NCBI RefSeq assembly: GCF_019145375.1 | Contig: NZ_JAHSTX010000001.1 | Coordinates: 3,993,501 to 4,057,500, forward strand | Source: Pseudomonas triticicola | GTDB lineage: Bacteria > Pseudomonadota > Gammaproteobacteria > Pseudomonadales > Pseudomonadaceae | Direction of reading: 5' to 3' | Length of the DNA stretch: 64,000 nucleotides | Translations under genes and position numbers: made by a program | The notes under the pieces: generated by a model | Told to the model about the DNA's origin: nothing | The model's input: only the letters and a program-made list of their open reading frames with translations | Databases searched by the model: none | Shown: in pieces, positions 8,173-19,526 of the stretch | How the letters are laid out: each line of letters starts with the position of its first letter | Position numbering within the stretch: position 1 is the stretch's first letter

Positions 8173-9737
8173 TGGCAGCATCGTTATCGGCCCCCGCCGC
8201 GCGCGGGGGTTATGTACCAAGGCGCAAACGTCCGTCGATCTGGCTGGTGCTGCCGGTGTTGCTGCTGGTGGTCATGAGCCTGCTGCCACTGGCCTACGTC
8301 GGACTCAAAGCCTGGCAGGCCGGATGGGCCGAGGCGCTGCATTTGTTGTGGCGTCCGTATGTGTTTGGCTTGCTGCGCAACACCCTGGCGTTAATGGTCG
8401 GCGTAACGGTTACTTGCGGCGTGATCGGCCTGTCCCTGGCGTGGCTGCTGGAACGCAGCAACCTGCCGGGGCGCCGGCTATGGGGCGTGATCCTGTGCCT
8501 GCCGTTTGCGGTGCCGGCGTTTGTCAGCAGCTTTACCTGGGTGTCGCTGAGTGCGCAGTTCGAAGGCCTCGGCGGGGCGATTCTGGTGATGAGCCTGTCA
8601 AAGTACCCGCTGATCTTTCTGCCGGTCGCGGCGACCCTGCGCAATCTCGATCCCTCCCTCGAAGAATCCGCTCGCACGCTGGGGCAGCATCGCTGGGGCG
8701 TGTTTTTCCGCGTCACTCTACCGCTGCTGTGGCCATCGCTGCTGGCCGGCTCGCTGTTGATTGCCCTGCACATGCTGGTGGAATTTGGCGCGCTGTCGAT
8801 CATCGGCCTGCAGACCTTCACCACGGCGATCTATCAGCAATTCGAGCTGGAATTCAGCAACGCCAATGCCGCGATGCTTTCGGCGGTGTTGCTGGCGCTG
8901 TGTCTGCTGCTGTTGTGGCTGGAGTTGCGCGTGCGCGGCAAGGGTCGCCATGTGCGCACCGGCCAGGGCGCCGCCCGACAGGCCGAACAGGTAAAGCTTG
9001 GGCCGTGGGCCGCGCTCGGTCAGTTGTATTGCCTGTTGCTGGCGATTATCGGCAGCGGCATTCCGTTGGGGATGTTGGCGTATTGGCTGGCGGTCGGCTC
9101 ATCGGCGGCGTTCCCGGTCGCGGCGATCACCGAGGCGCTGTTGTCATCGCTGGCATTGTCATTGGGCGGCGCGGCGCTGTGCCTGGTATTGGCAGTACCG
9201 GTCGGACTGCTGGTGGTGCGCTATAAAGGCCGATTGGCAATCTGGGCCGAACGCCTGCCTTATCTGTTGCACGCGCTGCCGGGCCTGGTGATTGCGTTGA
9301 CGCTGGTGTATTTCGCCCTGCATTACGTGCCAGTGCTGTATCAGACGTCGGGCTTGCTGCTGATCGCCTATGCGCTGCTCTTCCTGCCATTGGCGCAGGC
9401 GCCGATCCGTACTGCGCTGAACAAGGCTGCACCGCAGCTGGAGGAAGCGGCGCGGACATTAGGCGCATCGTCGTTCACCGCGTTTTGCCGGGTGACCTTG
9501 CCGATCATTTTCCCGGCACTGGGCGCAGCGTTTGCGCTGGTATTTCTTGATGCGATGAAGGAATTGACGGCAACGTTGCTGCTTAGCCCAACCGGACTCA
9601 ATACATTGGCGACCGAAGTCTGGGCGCATACGGCGAATGTCGAGTTTGCCGCGGCGGCGCCTTATGCGGCGTTGTTGATTGTGGTCTCGGGGTTGCCGGT
9701 TTATCTGCTGACGACACGGATGTATCTGAGCCGCTGA
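8172..9737 (+). CDS. Iron(III) ABC transporter permease, FbpB type (fused double domain)
   Basis: The 521-residue integral membrane protein has about 12 helices in two homologous BPD_transp_1 halves. Each half has the EAA loop that contacts the ATPase: LEESARTLGQHRWGVFFRV near residue 160 and LEEAARTLGASSFTAFCRV near residue 425. Fused permeases of this layout (FbpB/SfuB/HitB) import Fe3+ with an FbpA-type binding protein, and that gene overlaps this one by 1 nt. The short N-terminal region is basic and precedes the first helix at about residues 23-44. The gene converges on a chemoreceptor gene, with a REPIN between them. Confidence 0.92.
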   Translation: MAASLSAPAARGGYVPRRKRPSIWLVLPVLLLVVMSLLPLAYVGLKAWQAGWAEALHLLWRPYVFGLLRNTLALMVGVTVTCGVIGLSLAWLLERSNLPGRRLWGVILCLPFAVPAFVSSFTWVSLSAQFEGLGGAILVMSLSKYPLIFLPVAATLRNLDPSLEESARTLGQHRWGVFFRVTLPLLWPSLLAGSLLIALHMLVEFGALSIIGLQTFTTAIYQQFELEFSNANAAMLSAVLLALCLLLLWLELRVRGKGRHVRTGQGAARQAEQVKLGPWAALGQLYCLLLAIIGSGIPLGMLAYWLAVGSSAAFPVAAITEALLSSLALSLGGAALCLVLAVPVGLLVVRYKGRLAIWAERLPYLLHALPGLVIALTLVYFALHYVPVLYQTSGLLLIAYALLFLPLAQAPIRTALNKAAPQLEEAARTLGASSFTAFCRVTLPIIFPALGAAFALVFLDAMKELTATLLLSPTGLNTLATEVWAHTANVEFAAAAPYAALLIVVSGLPVYLLTTRMYLSR

Positions 9738-9744
9738 TACCGTA

Positions 9745-9809
9745 TTCGCGAGCAGGCTCGCTCTCACAATGGGTTGAGTTTCCCTGTGGGAGCGAGCCTG
9801 CTCGCGAAG
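9745..9809. repeat. REPIN (inverted pair of REP sequences)
   Basis: TTCGCGAGCAGGCTCGCTC at 9745 and its inverse GAGCGAGCCTGCTCGCGAA ending at 9809 flank a short spacer. This is the common REP doublet of P. fluorescens-type genomes, placed between convergent genes; further copies are at 47.6 kb (doublet) and 36.7 kb (singlet). Confidence 0.93.
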
Positions 9810-9827
9810 AGGCCAGCCCGGATACCA

Positions 9828-11762
9828 CTAAGCGCGGAACTGCCCCAGGCTGGCTTTCAATTGCGCAGCCAGACCATCCAGCACCTTGCCACTGGCCGTG
9901 GTTTCCACCACTGCCTGCGCCGCTTTCTCGGCCTGCGCATGAATCGTTTCGACGCGCCCACGCACTGCCTGTGCACCCTGCGCCTGATGCGCTGCTGCTT
10001 GCGTCGCCAGACCGATCGCCGCGTGCACCTGCTCGACCGAAGCCTGCACCGACTGCTGCAAACGCGCACTGTCGCGCAAGACCAGCAAACCTTCGCTGGC
10101 CTGTCGTCCGGCCTGACCAATCGCCTCGACTGCCTCACGTGCGCCCTGTTGCAGAGCGACGATGTGCGCTTGGATATCACCCGTCGAGCTTTGCGTCTTG
10201 CTCGCTAGCGCACGAACTTCATCGGCGACCACAGCGAATCCACGCCCAGTCTCACCGGCCCGCGCCGCCTCGATCGCAGCGTTCAATGCCAGCAGGTTGG
10301 TCTGTTCGGCGATTCCGTGGATTACCGTCAATACCACTTCGATCTGCTCGCTCTGCTGCGCCAGTCGCTCAATGACTTTCGCCCCGGTATCGACCTGCCC
10401 GGCCAGCGCTTCGATCAGGCTGCCGACCTTGGCGGAAGTACGGGTGTTCTCATCGGTAGCCTGGCGAATATCGACAACCTGCTTCAGCGCCGCCTGCATC
10501 GCCTGACTTTCCGACTGCGCCTCGTCTGCCATTTGCGACAGCGCGCGAAGGCTTTCTGCAACTTCATCGCGCTGCATTCCGGCAGCCGCATCGGCGCCAG
10601 CGTTGCGCAAAGTCATCGCGCCGATTTCCACGCCAGTGCGCTGCGCGACATCGCCCGCCTCGCGCACGATCGGCTGCAATTTATCCACAAAGCGATTGAC
10701 CGCTGAGGCCATGTCGCCGATTTCATCCTTGCTGTTGATCTGCACACGCTTGGTCAGGTCGCCCTCGCCTGCTGCCAGATCGTCCATTGCCGCATTGAGC
10801 ATTTTCAGGCGATTGACCACGCGATGACCGAGCACCACGGCCAGCAACAGCAGCACGCCGCAACCGACCAGCGCCAGACCGACACCGATGCGCCAGCGCA
10901 ATGTTGCGGCCGCCTCTTGGACGGTTTGCGCGGTGTTGGCTTTCATTTCGCCAGCGGTGCCCTGCGCCGATTGCAGACGCGCCTGCATCGCTTTGGCACT
11001 GTCCGCCGCTGCGCCTTTGAGGCTGTCGCCGACCAATTGATCGCTGCTGGCAATCAGCGCGAGGAAGCGCTTGTCGAGCTCGGCCAGATCGGTTTCCACC
11101 GAGGCCGTGGACACGCCCATCAGCACTTTCCCGATTTCCACGCCATTGGGATTGATCGAGGCCTCGAGGTAGTAAACCGAAGGATCGTTTTTCGCCGCAT
11201 CCAGTACTTTATCCAGCGCACGCTCGCCCTGACCTTTTTCCAGCAAGGCCTTGTTGATCGGATTTTCACGGTTGAGATAACGGGTCAGATGCTGGCCGGT
11301 GGCGTCGTCATACACCACGAACAGCACGTTGGGATTGCGCTGGGCGCGACGGGCGAACTCCGACAGCGTCGGCACGTCGCTGTCCCACATCGCACGCGGC
11401 GCTACGGATGCAAGCAACTGCGCCATGTCGTTGGCCGAATCCTTCAGATCCTTTTCCAGCGTTGCGCGCAGTTGCGCCTGCTCTTCTTTGAGGCGCGCCG
11501 ACAGGCCAGCCGTGAGGCGCTGACGAGTACTGGCTGACAGTGCATCGAGACTTGAAGTGACTTCACGCCCGGCCTGCTCCAGCTCACCGGAGAGCTTTTG
11601 ACTGTCGGCACCCAGGCGCGTGGCCAGATCGGCTTCCAGCGCGGTCACCGTGCTCCGCGTCAGGGCAACCGCCACCAACACCTGCACCAAAAGGGCGATA
11701 CCAAGGGTAACGAACACCGGCCGCAACAAACGGCTTTGTAACAGTGAGAGAACGGCTGACAC
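9828..11762 (-). CDS. Methyl-accepting chemotaxis protein
   Basis: The chemoreceptor has 644 residues from a GTG at 11762, chosen because AGAGGG lies 7 nt upstream; an upstream extension of 32 residues has no such site. One membrane helix lies near residues 12-32, a periplasmic sensor region of about 270 residues follows, a second helix ([19 protein letters not shown]) lies near 290-310, then a HAMP domain and a cytoplasmic coiled-coil hairpin. The tip [20 protein letters not shown] and the following [15 protein letters not shown] are diagnostic for CheA/CheW coupling. The ligand is unknown; the sensor domain is rich in Ala and Lys and not one I can name. Confidence 0.93.
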   Translation of the reverse strand: MSAVLSLLQSRLLRPVFVTLGIALLVQVLVAVALTRSTVTALEADLATRLGADSQKLSGELEQAGREVTSSLDALSASTRQRLTAGLSARLKEEQAQLRATLEKDLKDSANDMAQLLASVAPRAMWDSDVPTLSEFARRAQRNPNVLFVVYDDATGQHLTRYLNRENPINKALLEKGQGERALDKVLDAAKNDPSVYYLEASINPNGVEIGKVLMGVSTASVETDLAELDKRFLALIASSDQLVGDSLKGAAADSAKAMQARLQSAQGTAGEMKANTAQTVQEAAATLRWRIGVGLALVGCGVLLLLAVVLGHRVVNRLKMLNAAMDDLAAGEGDLTKRVQINSKDEIGDMASAVNRFVDKLQPIVREAGDVAQRTGVEIGAMTLRNAGADAAAGMQRDEVAESLRALSQMADEAQSESQAMQAALKQVVDIRQATDENTRTSAKVGSLIEALAGQVDTGAKVIERLAQQSEQIEVVLTVIHGIAEQTNLLALNAAIEAARAGETGRGFAVVADEVRALASKTQSSTGDIQAHIVALQQGAREAVEAIGQAGRQASEGLLVLRDSARLQQSVQASVEQVHAAIGLATQAAAHQAQGAQAVRGRVETIHAQAEKAAQAVVETTASGKVLDGLAAQLKASLGQFRA

Positions 11763-11855
11763 TTTAAATCCCTCTACTTCTGACGCCATTAATTTGATGG
11801 CACTCTTGTAGACAGATTCACAGCAAAGGTCATGCCGTCCAACGGGCATAAACGA

Positions 11856-11887
11856 CAAAGGCCCCGATTAAGGGGCCTTTGTTTTTT
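11856..11887 (-). terminator. Terminator after purA (possibly bidirectional)
   Basis: AAAGGCCCC-GATTAA-GGGGCCTTT is a perfect 9-bp stem ending 20 nt from the purA stop. The longer T run (GTTTTTT) is on the plus strand and a weaker one (TTTGTCGTTT) on the minus strand, so it could work in both directions. The only gene reading into it is purA, on the minus strand. Confidence 0.75.
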
Positions 11888-11901
11888 ACATCAACGACTT
11901 A

Positions 11902-13245
<1,344 letters not shown>

Positions 13246-14433
13246 TCAAGAAGCCAGTGGCGATACTTGCCAAAGCCCGTTCTGCTGAATCAATTGCCGG
13301 TCGCAGTCCGCATCACGGGCGGCGGCCAAAGGTTGCCCAGGCAAAGCCTGAACGACACGCTGACCCTCACTGCGCAACTGGCAAACCTGCTGCCAGAGTG
13401 CCGCATCCGTACTGTCAGGCATCCAGATACCGCCAGACGGTAGCTCGATCTCAGCACGCCCCAGGGTCACCAGGGTTTTCAAATCGGTAGAGAAACCAGT
13501 CGCCGGACGGGCGCGACCGAAGTCGGCGCCGATGTCATCGTAACGACCGCCCTGAGCGATGGACTGGCCAACGCCCGGCACGAACACCGCGAACACCACA
13601 CCGGTGTGGTAGTGGTAGCCGCGCAACTCGCCGAGGTCGAAATACAGCGGCAGCTGCGGGAAACGCACGGACAGCCGCTCGGCGATCGCCAGCAGATCTT
13701 CCAGCGCCGCCAGCACCGGCGCCGGCGCATTGGCCAGACGCTCGCGGGCAGCGCTCAACACTTCACGGCCGCCGCACAGATCAACCAGTGCGCGCAGCAT
13801 GCCCGACAGATCCGCCGGCAGGCCTTCGGTCAGGGTAATAACTTCGTCGATAGCCTTGCGTTGCAGGGCATCGAACAACTGCTGCTCGACTTCACCGGAC
13901 AGACCGGCGGCGCGCGCCAGACCACGATAGATACCGACATGGCCGAGGTCCATGTGCACGTCCGGCACATCGGCCAGTTGCAGCATGGCCAGCATCAGGC
14001 TGATGACCTCGACGTCGCTGCTCGGGCTGGCGTCGCCGTACAGTTCGGCGCCCAGCTGGATCGGGCTGCGCGAGGACGACAATGCACGCGGCTGGGCGTG
14101 CAGCACGCTGCCGGCGTAGCACAGACGGCTCGGGCCTTCGCGACGCAGGGTGTGCGCATCGATGCGCGCGACCTGCGGCGTGATGTCGGCACGGAAACCC
14201 ATCTGCCGGCCCGATTGCGGGTCGATGACCTTGAAGGTACGCAGATCCAGGTCCTGGCCCGCGCCGGTCAGCAGGGATTCCAGGTACTCGATATGGGGAG
14301 TCACGACGAACTCGTAACCCCAGCTCTGGAACAGATCCAACACCTGACGACGCGCGACTTCAATGCGCGCCGCCTCCGGTGGCAGTACTTCTTCGATGCC
14401 ATCTGGCAGCAGCCAGCGGTCTACCGTTGCCAT
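13246..14433 (-). CDS. hisZ: ATP phosphoribosyltransferase regulatory subunit HisZ
   Basis: The 395-residue protein is a paralogue of histidyl-tRNA synthetase that lost aminoacylation and activates the short-form HisG in the first step of histidine biosynthesis. It begins [21 protein letters not shown] and contains class II synthetase motif 2 ([12 protein letters not shown] region) and [15 protein letters not shown]. The tRNA anticodon-binding domain is replaced by a short divergent C-terminus. The ATG at 14433 has AGGGGA upstream; a 26-residue upstream extension is unsupported. The next gene is purA, 54 nt away. Confidence 0.95.
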   Translation of the reverse strand: MATVDRWLLPDGIEEVLPPEAARIEVARRQVLDLFQSWGYEFVVTPHIEYLESLLTGAGQDLDLRTFKVIDPQSGRQMGFRADITPQVARIDAHTLRREGPSRLCYAGSVLHAQPRALSSSRSPIQLGAELYGDASPSSDVEVISLMLAMLQLADVPDVHMDLGHVGIYRGLARAAGLSGEVEQQLFDALQRKAIDEVITLTEGLPADLSGMLRALVDLCGGREVLSAARERLANAPAPVLAALEDLLAIAERLSVRFPQLPLYFDLGELRGYHYHTGVVFAVFVPGVGQSIAQGGRYDDIGADFGRARPATGFSTDLKTLVTLGRAEIELPSGGIWMPDSTDAALWQQVCQLRSEGQRVVQALPGQPLAAARDADCDRQLIQQNGLWQVSPLAS

Positions 14434-14746
14434 TACGCCATTCCCCTTTGATCCGGGCGGCCAGCACGAGGGCGAGCCTTGAGTGAAGCAGAAAATGACC
14501 GGGGCGTTCAAAACGCACGCGCATGAACGACGCAGCGAAAGGCCGGCTGGCGGCTTCGCCCATCACTTTCCTCGAAAAACGCTCGGGCTATTCAAACCCG
14601 ATGTCTGCAACAAAAACAGCAATCAAACGTGCAGACGCAAAAAAGCCGGGAATTTCCCGGCTGCCGCATCATACACACGTTTTCCGAAAGGATCACCCCG
14701 CCCGAGGTTTTAGCCGCCGGGCGGACTGATTCAGGTCAACGTCGTA
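14434..14746. other. 313-bp gap between hflC and hisZ: terminator plus hisZ leader
   Basis: The gap contains the hflC terminator (14639-14662) and, beyond it, about 200 nt that must hold the hisZ promoter. I see no convincing -35/-10 pair. P. aeruginosa has a small DUF2065 membrane-protein gene here (PA4940, from memory); no open frame in this gap encodes such a protein. Confidence 0.6.
14639..14662 (-). terminator. Rho-independent terminator of the miaA-hfq-hflXKC operon
   Basis: On the minus strand AGCCGGG-AAA-TTCCCGGCT is followed directly by TTTTTTG. It lies about 85 nt after the hflC stop codon. Confidence 0.92.
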
Positions 14747-15616
14747 TCAAGGTTTGGCTTTTTCCAGATAACGGAAGAAGTCGCTGCTTGGGTCGAGGAC
14801 CAGGACGTCGGATTTGTTCGCGAAGCTTTCACGGTAGGCACGCAGGCTACGGTAGAAACCGTAGAACTCCTGATCCTGGCCGTAGGCCTTGGAATAGATC
14901 GCAGCAGCCTGGGCATCACCGTCACCGCGAACCTCTTCGGATTCACGATAGGCTTCGGCCAGCAGCACGCGGCGTTGACGATCGGCGTCGGCACGGATGC
15001 CTTCGGCCAGCTCGTTACCCTTGGCGCGGTGCTCGCGAGCTTCACGCTCACGCTCGGTGCTCATGCGTTCGAACACACTGCGGTTCACTTCTTTCGGCAG
15101 ATCGATGGCCTTGACCCGGACATCGACCACTTCGATACCCAGCTCTTTTTCCGCCATCTTGTTCAGCGACGCAGTGATGTCAGCCATCAGCGCATCACGT
15201 TCACCCGACACCACTTCGTGCAGGGTGCGCTTGCCGAACTGGTCACGCAGGCCCGATTCGAGACGACGGGACAGACGCTCGTCGGCGATCTGCTTCAGAC
15301 CCGAAGTCGCGGTGTAGAAGCGCTCGGCATCTTTCACCCGCCACTTGGCGTAGGCATCGACCATCACGGCTTTCTTTTCCAGGGTCAGGAAGCGTTGCGT
15401 CGGTGCATCCAGCGTCAGCAGACGCGCGTCGAATTTGCGCACCTGGTTGACGTAAGGCACTTTCACATGCAGACCCGGCTGGACATCGGCCTGAACCACG
15501 CGACCGAATTGCAGCAACACCGCGCGCTCGGTCTGAGCGACGATATAGAAGCAATTCCAGCCCACCAGTACCACAACGACGCCAACGATCAGGGCGATCA
15601 GCGATTTATTGCTCAT
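14747..15616 (-). CDS. hflC: Membrane protease regulator HflC
   Basis: The 289-residue SPFH/band-7 protein has one N-terminal signal-anchor helix (about residues 5-24, IALIVGVVVVLVGWNCFYIV). The prohibitin-like domain carries QTERAVLLQFGRVV, and coiled-coil regions rich in Arg/Glu extend from about residue 170 (ERMSTEREREAREHRAKG). With HflK it forms a periplasmic cage around FtsH and modulates degradation of membrane proteins. Its ATG overlaps the hflK stop by 1 nt (TGATG), so the two subunits are translationally coupled. Confidence 0.97.
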   Translation of the reverse strand: MSNKSLIALIVGVVVVLVGWNCFYIVAQTERAVLLQFGRVVQADVQPGLHVKVPYVNQVRKFDARLLTLDAPTQRFLTLEKKAVMVDAYAKWRVKDAERFYTATSGLKQIADERLSRRLESGLRDQFGKRTLHEVVSGERDALMADITASLNKMAEKELGIEVVDVRVKAIDLPKEVNRSVFERMSTEREREAREHRAKGNELAEGIRADADRQRRVLLAEAYRESEEVRGDGDAQAAAIYSKAYGQDQEFYGFYRSLRAYRESFANKSDVLVLDPSSDFFRYLEKAKP

Positions 15617-16782
15617 CAGCGGGTCTCCCTTGTACGCGTCTGCGGCACGTCAGTGACATGCGGCGTGACGTCCGTGTTGTTGCTGGCGGCCGAACCGGTC
15701 ACCGGTGCATTACCCGAACTGTTCTGGATCATTTTGTCCAACGGCAGGTAGAGCAGGTTGCTCTGGCCGTTCTTGTTGCCGGTCACGAGAACCTTGCTGG
15801 TATTGCTGAAGACTTCCTGCATGGTGTCCAGGTACAGACGCTCGCGGGTGACTTCAGGTGCCTTGCGATACTCGGCGACCAGTTTGGTAAAGCGATCAGC
15901 CTCACCCTTGGCGCGCGAGATGGTCTCGTCGCGATAACCGTTGGCATCTTCGATGATGCGCTGGGCCTGACCACGAGCTTCCGGCACCACGCCGTTGGCG
16001 TAGGTCTCGGCCTGGTTGCGCGAACGCTGTTCGTCTTCACGGGCGCGGATCACGTCATCGAAGGCTTCCTGTACTTCACGCGGTGCCGCTGCGCTCTGTA
16101 CGTTGACCTGGGTGACGGTGATACCGGTGCGATAGGTATCGAGGAAACGTTGCAGACGCTCCTTGATTTCGCTGGCCATCAATTCACGACCTTCGGTCAG
16201 CACCTGGTCCATGGCGGTGGAACCGACCACGTGACGCAGCGCGCTTTCAGTCGCGTGCTGCAGACTGATTTCCGGCTGATCGACGTTCAGCACGAAATCC
16301 TGCAGGTTGCTGATCTTGTACTGCACGGTCAGCGGCACTTCGACGATGTTCTCGTCTTCAGTCAGCATCTGGCCCTGCTTGGTGTACGCACGCTCACGCG
16401 TCACGTTCTCCATGTACTTCTTGTCGATCGGCGGGAAGTAGATGTTCAGACCCGGGCCGACAGTCTCGTAGTACTTGCCGAAGCGCAGCACCACGGCTTG
16501 CTCCTGCTCGTCCACCACGTAGACCGCGCTGTATAGCCAGACAGCCGCCAGCACGACCAGGCCGATGCCGAGCAGACCGCCGAAGCCGCCACTGCTGCGC
16601 CCCGACCCGCCGCCGTCATCACCGCGTTTCTTACCACCACCGAACAACCCGTTCAGGCTTTCCTGCAGCTTTCGGAAGGCCTCGTCGAGATCCGGTGGCC
16701 CCTTGCGGTCGCCGTTATTGCGGCGCTTGCCACCCCAGGGATCCTGATTATTCGAGTTGCCACCCGGCTCATTCCAAGCCAT
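15616..16782 (-). CDS. hflK: Membrane protease regulator HflK
   Basis: The 388-residue partner of HflC begins MAWNEPGGNSNNQDPWGGK. It has a Gly/Asn-rich cytoplasmic tail with a second Gly-rich block (GGGKKRGDDGGG), one membrane helix (about residues 74-93) and an SPFH domain with DEQEQAVVLRFGKYYETV. The long C-terminal coiled coil (AREDEQRSRNQAETYANG) follows. The ATG at 16782 has GGAG about 7 nt upstream; a 26-residue extension is rejected. It forms the HflKC complex that controls FtsH. Confidence 0.97.
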   Translation of the reverse strand: MAWNEPGGNSNNQDPWGGKRRNNGDRKGPPDLDEAFRKLQESLNGLFGGGKKRGDDGGGSGRSSGGFGGLLGIGLVVLAAVWLYSAVYVVDEQEQAVVLRFGKYYETVGPGLNIYFPPIDKKYMENVTRERAYTKQGQMLTEDENIVEVPLTVQYKISNLQDFVLNVDQPEISLQHATESALRHVVGSTAMDQVLTEGRELMASEIKERLQRFLDTYRTGITVTQVNVQSAAAPREVQEAFDDVIRAREDEQRSRNQAETYANGVVPEARGQAQRIIEDANGYRDETISRAKGEADRFTKLVAEYRKAPEVTRERLYLDTMQEVFSNTSKVLVTGNKNGQSNLLYLPLDKMIQNSSGNAPVTGSAASNNTDVTPHVTDVPQTRTRETR

Positions 16783-16878
16783 AGCGCTCTCCATCTGATA
16801 AAGCAAAGACGCACCCACGGCGCGCCGACCAATGCTACAGAATGCCTGCCGTTGCGGCACAACCGCTTTGTCAGGCTT

Positions 16879-18180
16879 TTATTGCAAAGTGTGTTGCTCG
16901 ATGAATTCCATCGGCTGCAATCCTTCGCGGCTTACCAATCGATTCAGCTCGATCCGGGGCAAACGAACGGCCAGCAGGCTGACACCTTCTTCATCGTATT
17001 CTTCTTTCTGCACCGCACCCAGTTCGAAGAACTGCGCACGCAGCCGAGCGAATCGTTGCGGCAAGCGCAAGGTACCGACGAACAGATCACTGCCGAGCAA
17101 CTCGGCGATGGCCTGTTCAAGCAATTCCAGACCGCTGCCATCCCGCGCCGAGAGCCAGACCCGTTGCGGCTTGCCATCGGCATCGCGCTGGATCTGCGGC
17201 TCGACGCCTTCGAGCAAATCGAGTTTGTTATAGACCTCGAGGATCGGCAAGTCCTGGGCACCAATCTCGCCCAGCACCACCATCACCTGCTCGATCTGCA
17301 ACATGCGATCCGGTTCGGCCGCATCGATCACGTGCAGCAGCAGGTCGGAATTGCTCGACTCCTCGAGCGTAGACCGAAATGCCTCGACCAGCTTGTGTGG
17401 CAGGTGACGAATGAAACCCACGGTGTCGGCGAGAACGATCGGACCGAGGTCGTCAAGCTCCAGCCGGCGCAGGGTCGGGTCGAGTGTGGCGAACAGTTGA
17501 TCGGCCGCGTACACCTCGGACTTCGTCACGTTGTTGAAGAGTGTCGATTTGCCGGCGTTGGTGTAGCCCACCAGCGAAACGGTAGGAATGTCCGCACGGG
17601 ATCGGCCACGGCGCGACTGCTCGCGCTGACTGCGCACCTTCTCCAGCCGCCCCTTGATCTGACGCAGGCGAACTCGCAGAAGACGGCGGTCGGTTTCCAG
17701 CTGGGTTTCACCCGGGCCGCGCATACCGATACCGCCACCCTGACGTTCAAGGTGAGTCCAGCCGCGAACCAGCCGCGTGCTCATGTGGTCAAGCTGGGCC
17801 AGTTCGACCTGCAGCTTGCCCTCATGGGTGCGTGCGCGTTGGGCGAAAATATCGAGAATCAGCCCGGTGCGGTCGATCACGCGGCACTCGAAAACACGTT
17901 CGAGGTTGCGTTCCTGGCTGGGCGTGAGGATGTGATTGAAAATCACCAGATCGGCTTCTTCAGCCTTGACCAGGTCGCGCAGTTCCTCGACCTTGCCGCT
18001 GCCGATCAGATATTGGGCGGTTGGCCGATGACGCGGCACGTTAAAAAACGCGACGGTCTCGGCGCCAGCCGAATTTGCCAACTCCTGAAACTCCTGCGGA
18101 TCTTCGCGCGCCTCAGGGTCCTGTCCATCCAAGTGAACGAGGATGACTCGTTCACCACCACCGTGGCGCTCAAAGAACAA
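16879..18180 (-). CDS. hflX: Ribosome-associated GTPase HflX
   Basis: The 433-residue GTPase splits stalled ribosomes. It has the N-terminal nucleotide-binding HflX domain (MFFERHGGGERVILVHLDGQD..., GSGKVEELR) and a Gly-rich coiled-coil linker (ERQGGGIGMRGPGETQLETD). The G domain follows with SLVGYTNAGKSTLFN (G1), DTVGFIRHLP (G3) and YNKLDLL (G4). The start is a TTG at 18180 with AGGAG 6-7 nt upstream. It lies 12 nt after hfq in the conserved miaA-hfq-hflX-hflK-hflC operon. Confidence 0.97.
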   Translation of the reverse strand: MFFERHGGGERVILVHLDGQDPEAREDPQEFQELANSAGAETVAFFNVPRHRPTAQYLIGSGKVEELRDLVKAEEADLVIFNHILTPSQERNLERVFECRVIDRTGLILDIFAQRARTHEGKLQVELAQLDHMSTRLVRGWTHLERQGGGIGMRGPGETQLETDRRLLRVRLRQIKGRLEKVRSQREQSRRGRSRADIPTVSLVGYTNAGKSTLFNNVTKSEVYAADQLFATLDPTLRRLELDDLGPIVLADTVGFIRHLPHKLVEAFRSTLEESSNSDLLLHVIDAAEPDRMLQIEQVMVVLGEIGAQDLPILEVYNKLDLLEGVEPQIQRDADGKPQRVWLSARDGSGLELLEQAIAELLGSDLFVGTLRLPQRFARLRAQFFELGAVQKEEYDEEGVSLLAVRLPRIELNRLVSREGLQPMEFIEQHTLQ

Positions 18181-18192
18181 AGGAGACTCCTA

Positions 18193-18459
18193 TCAGGCGT
18201 TACCCGGCGCTGCATCGGCATCGCCCTGTTCGTTTTCGGTTGCGCTAGGCAGACGAATTGGACGAACCGGCACGACGGTCGAGATAGCGTGTTTGTAGAC
18301 CATCTGGCTTACGGTGTTTTTCAGCAGGATCACGAACTGGTCGAACGACTCGATCGTCCCTTGCAGCTTGATACCGTTGACCAGGTAGATGGAAACCCCG
18401 ACTTTCTCTTTACGTAAAGTGTTCAGGTAAGGGTCTTGTAGCGAATGCCCTTTTGACAT
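18193..18459 (-). CDS. hfq: RNA chaperone Hfq
   Basis: The 88-residue Sm-like protein begins [20 protein letters not shown]. The Sm1 motif ([21 protein letters not shown]) and Sm2 motif with YKHAIST carry the proximal-face RNA-binding residues (Gln8, Lys56, His57 by family alignment), and a short acidic C-terminal tail follows. The hexamer pairs sRNAs with mRNAs and, in Pseudomonas, acts with Crc in catabolite repression. The ATG at 18459 has AGGAG upstream; three extra upstream codons are not part of the family. Confidence 0.98.
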   Translation of the reverse strand: MSKGHSLQDPYLNTLRKEKVGVSIYLVNGIKLQGTIESFDQFVILLKNTVSQMVYKHAISTVVPVRPIRLPSATENEQGDADAAPGNA

Positions 18460-18554
18460 GTGCCGCACTCCTTTAAGGATTCAATAATAAAAACAGGTAA
18501 ATTCAGATGGCTTCGGCCGTCACACCCCCAAGGATAGACGGCAATTGCAAGGAC

Positions 18555-19526
18555 TCAGCTCAATATGGAGATGGTCCCAAGGTATTTCAAGGCGCGTGGC
18601 AGATTGTTGCAATCAAGACTGTCCAGCCAGTGCAAATCGTCCCAGCTGCGCAGCCAGGTAAACTGGCGTTTGGCCAATTGGCGCGTGGCGATGATGCCCC
18701 GCTCCTGCATCTGGGCCAATGTCAGCTTGCCGTCCAGGTAATCCCAGACTTGGCGGTAGCCTACCGCACGTATAGACGGCAACCCGGAATGCAGGTCACT
18801 TCTTTTACGCAGGGCTACGACCTCGTCGATGAATCCCTGTTCCAACATATTTGTGAATCTTTGTTCAATTCGCTGGTGCAGAACCTGACGATTCGCCGGA
18901 GCAATGGCCAGGTTCGCGACAGTATAGGGCAATTGTTGGCGTCCCGAAGCGGCTGCTTCAGTACTTTGCGCAGATTGTTGCTCGCGCAGGGCGGTCATGC
19001 TCTGCCCGCTGACTCGATACACCTCCAGTGCCCGACTCAAGCGCTGCGGATCATTGGGATGAATGCGCGCCGCCGACACCGGATCGATTTGCGCCAGTTG
19101 ATCGTGCAGGGCTTGCCAGCCGAGGCGTGCAGCTTCTTCCTCGATCTGCGCGCGGACCTCGGGATCGGCTGCCGGCATGTCCGCCAGACCTTCGACCAGA
19201 GCCTTGTAATAGAGCATGGTGCCGCCGACCAGCAGCGGGATCTTTCCTCGCCCAGTGATTTCGGCCATGGCCTGCAACGCGTCGCGACGGAAATCGGCAG
19301 CGGAATACGCTTCAGCGGGGTCGAGAATGTCGATCAGCCGGTGCGGATATTCGGCGAGCAGTTCTTTCGAAGGCTTGGCCGTGCCGATGTCCATGCCGCG
19401 GTAGACCAGTGCCGAATCGACACTGATCAATTCGCACGGCAGCACCTTGGTCAGCTCGATGGCCAGATCGGTCTTGCCCGCAGCGGTCGGGCCCATCAGG
19501 AAAATCGCTGGAGGAAGCTGGCTCAT
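18555..19526 (-). CDS. miaA: tRNA dimethylallyltransferase
   Basis: The 323-residue enzyme transfers a dimethylallyl group to N6 of A37 in tRNAs that read U-starting codons. The P-loop [17 protein letters not shown] is near the N-terminus. [20 protein letters not shown], the [11 protein letters not shown] motif and the C-terminal [12 protein letters not shown] region follow. The ATG at 19526 overlaps the mutL stop by 1 nt, which decides the start. It heads the miaA-hfq-hflX segment of the operon. Confidence 0.98.
   Translation of the reverse strand: MSQLPPAIFLMGPTAAGKTDLAIELTKVLPCELISVDSALVYRGMDIGTAKPSKELLAEYPHRLIDILDPAEAYSAADFRRDALQAMAEITGRGKIPLLVGGTMLYYKALVEGLADMPAADPEVRAQIEEEAARLGWQALHDQLAQIDPVSAARIHPNDPQRLSRALEVYRVSGQSMTALREQQSAQSTEAAASGRQQLPYTVANLAIAPANRQVLHQRIEQRFTNMLEQGFIDEVVALRKRSDLHSGLPSIRAVGYRQVWDYLDGKLTLAQMQERGIIATRQLAKRQFTWLRSWDDLHWLDSLDCNNLPRALKYLGTISILS

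Noticed and set aside
9828..11858. Chemoreceptor start at 11858
   Set aside because: The extra N-terminal 32 residues precede the transmembrane signal anchor and lack a ribosome binding site, whereas the GTG at 11762 has AGAGGG at proper spacing.
14360..14566. Minus-strand ORF with a good ribosome binding site (GAGGAAAGTGATG) upstream of hisZ, considered as a small gene or leader
   Set aside because: It runs out of frame into the hisZ coding region, its product resembles nothing known, and it does not match the DUF2065 protein expected at this place.
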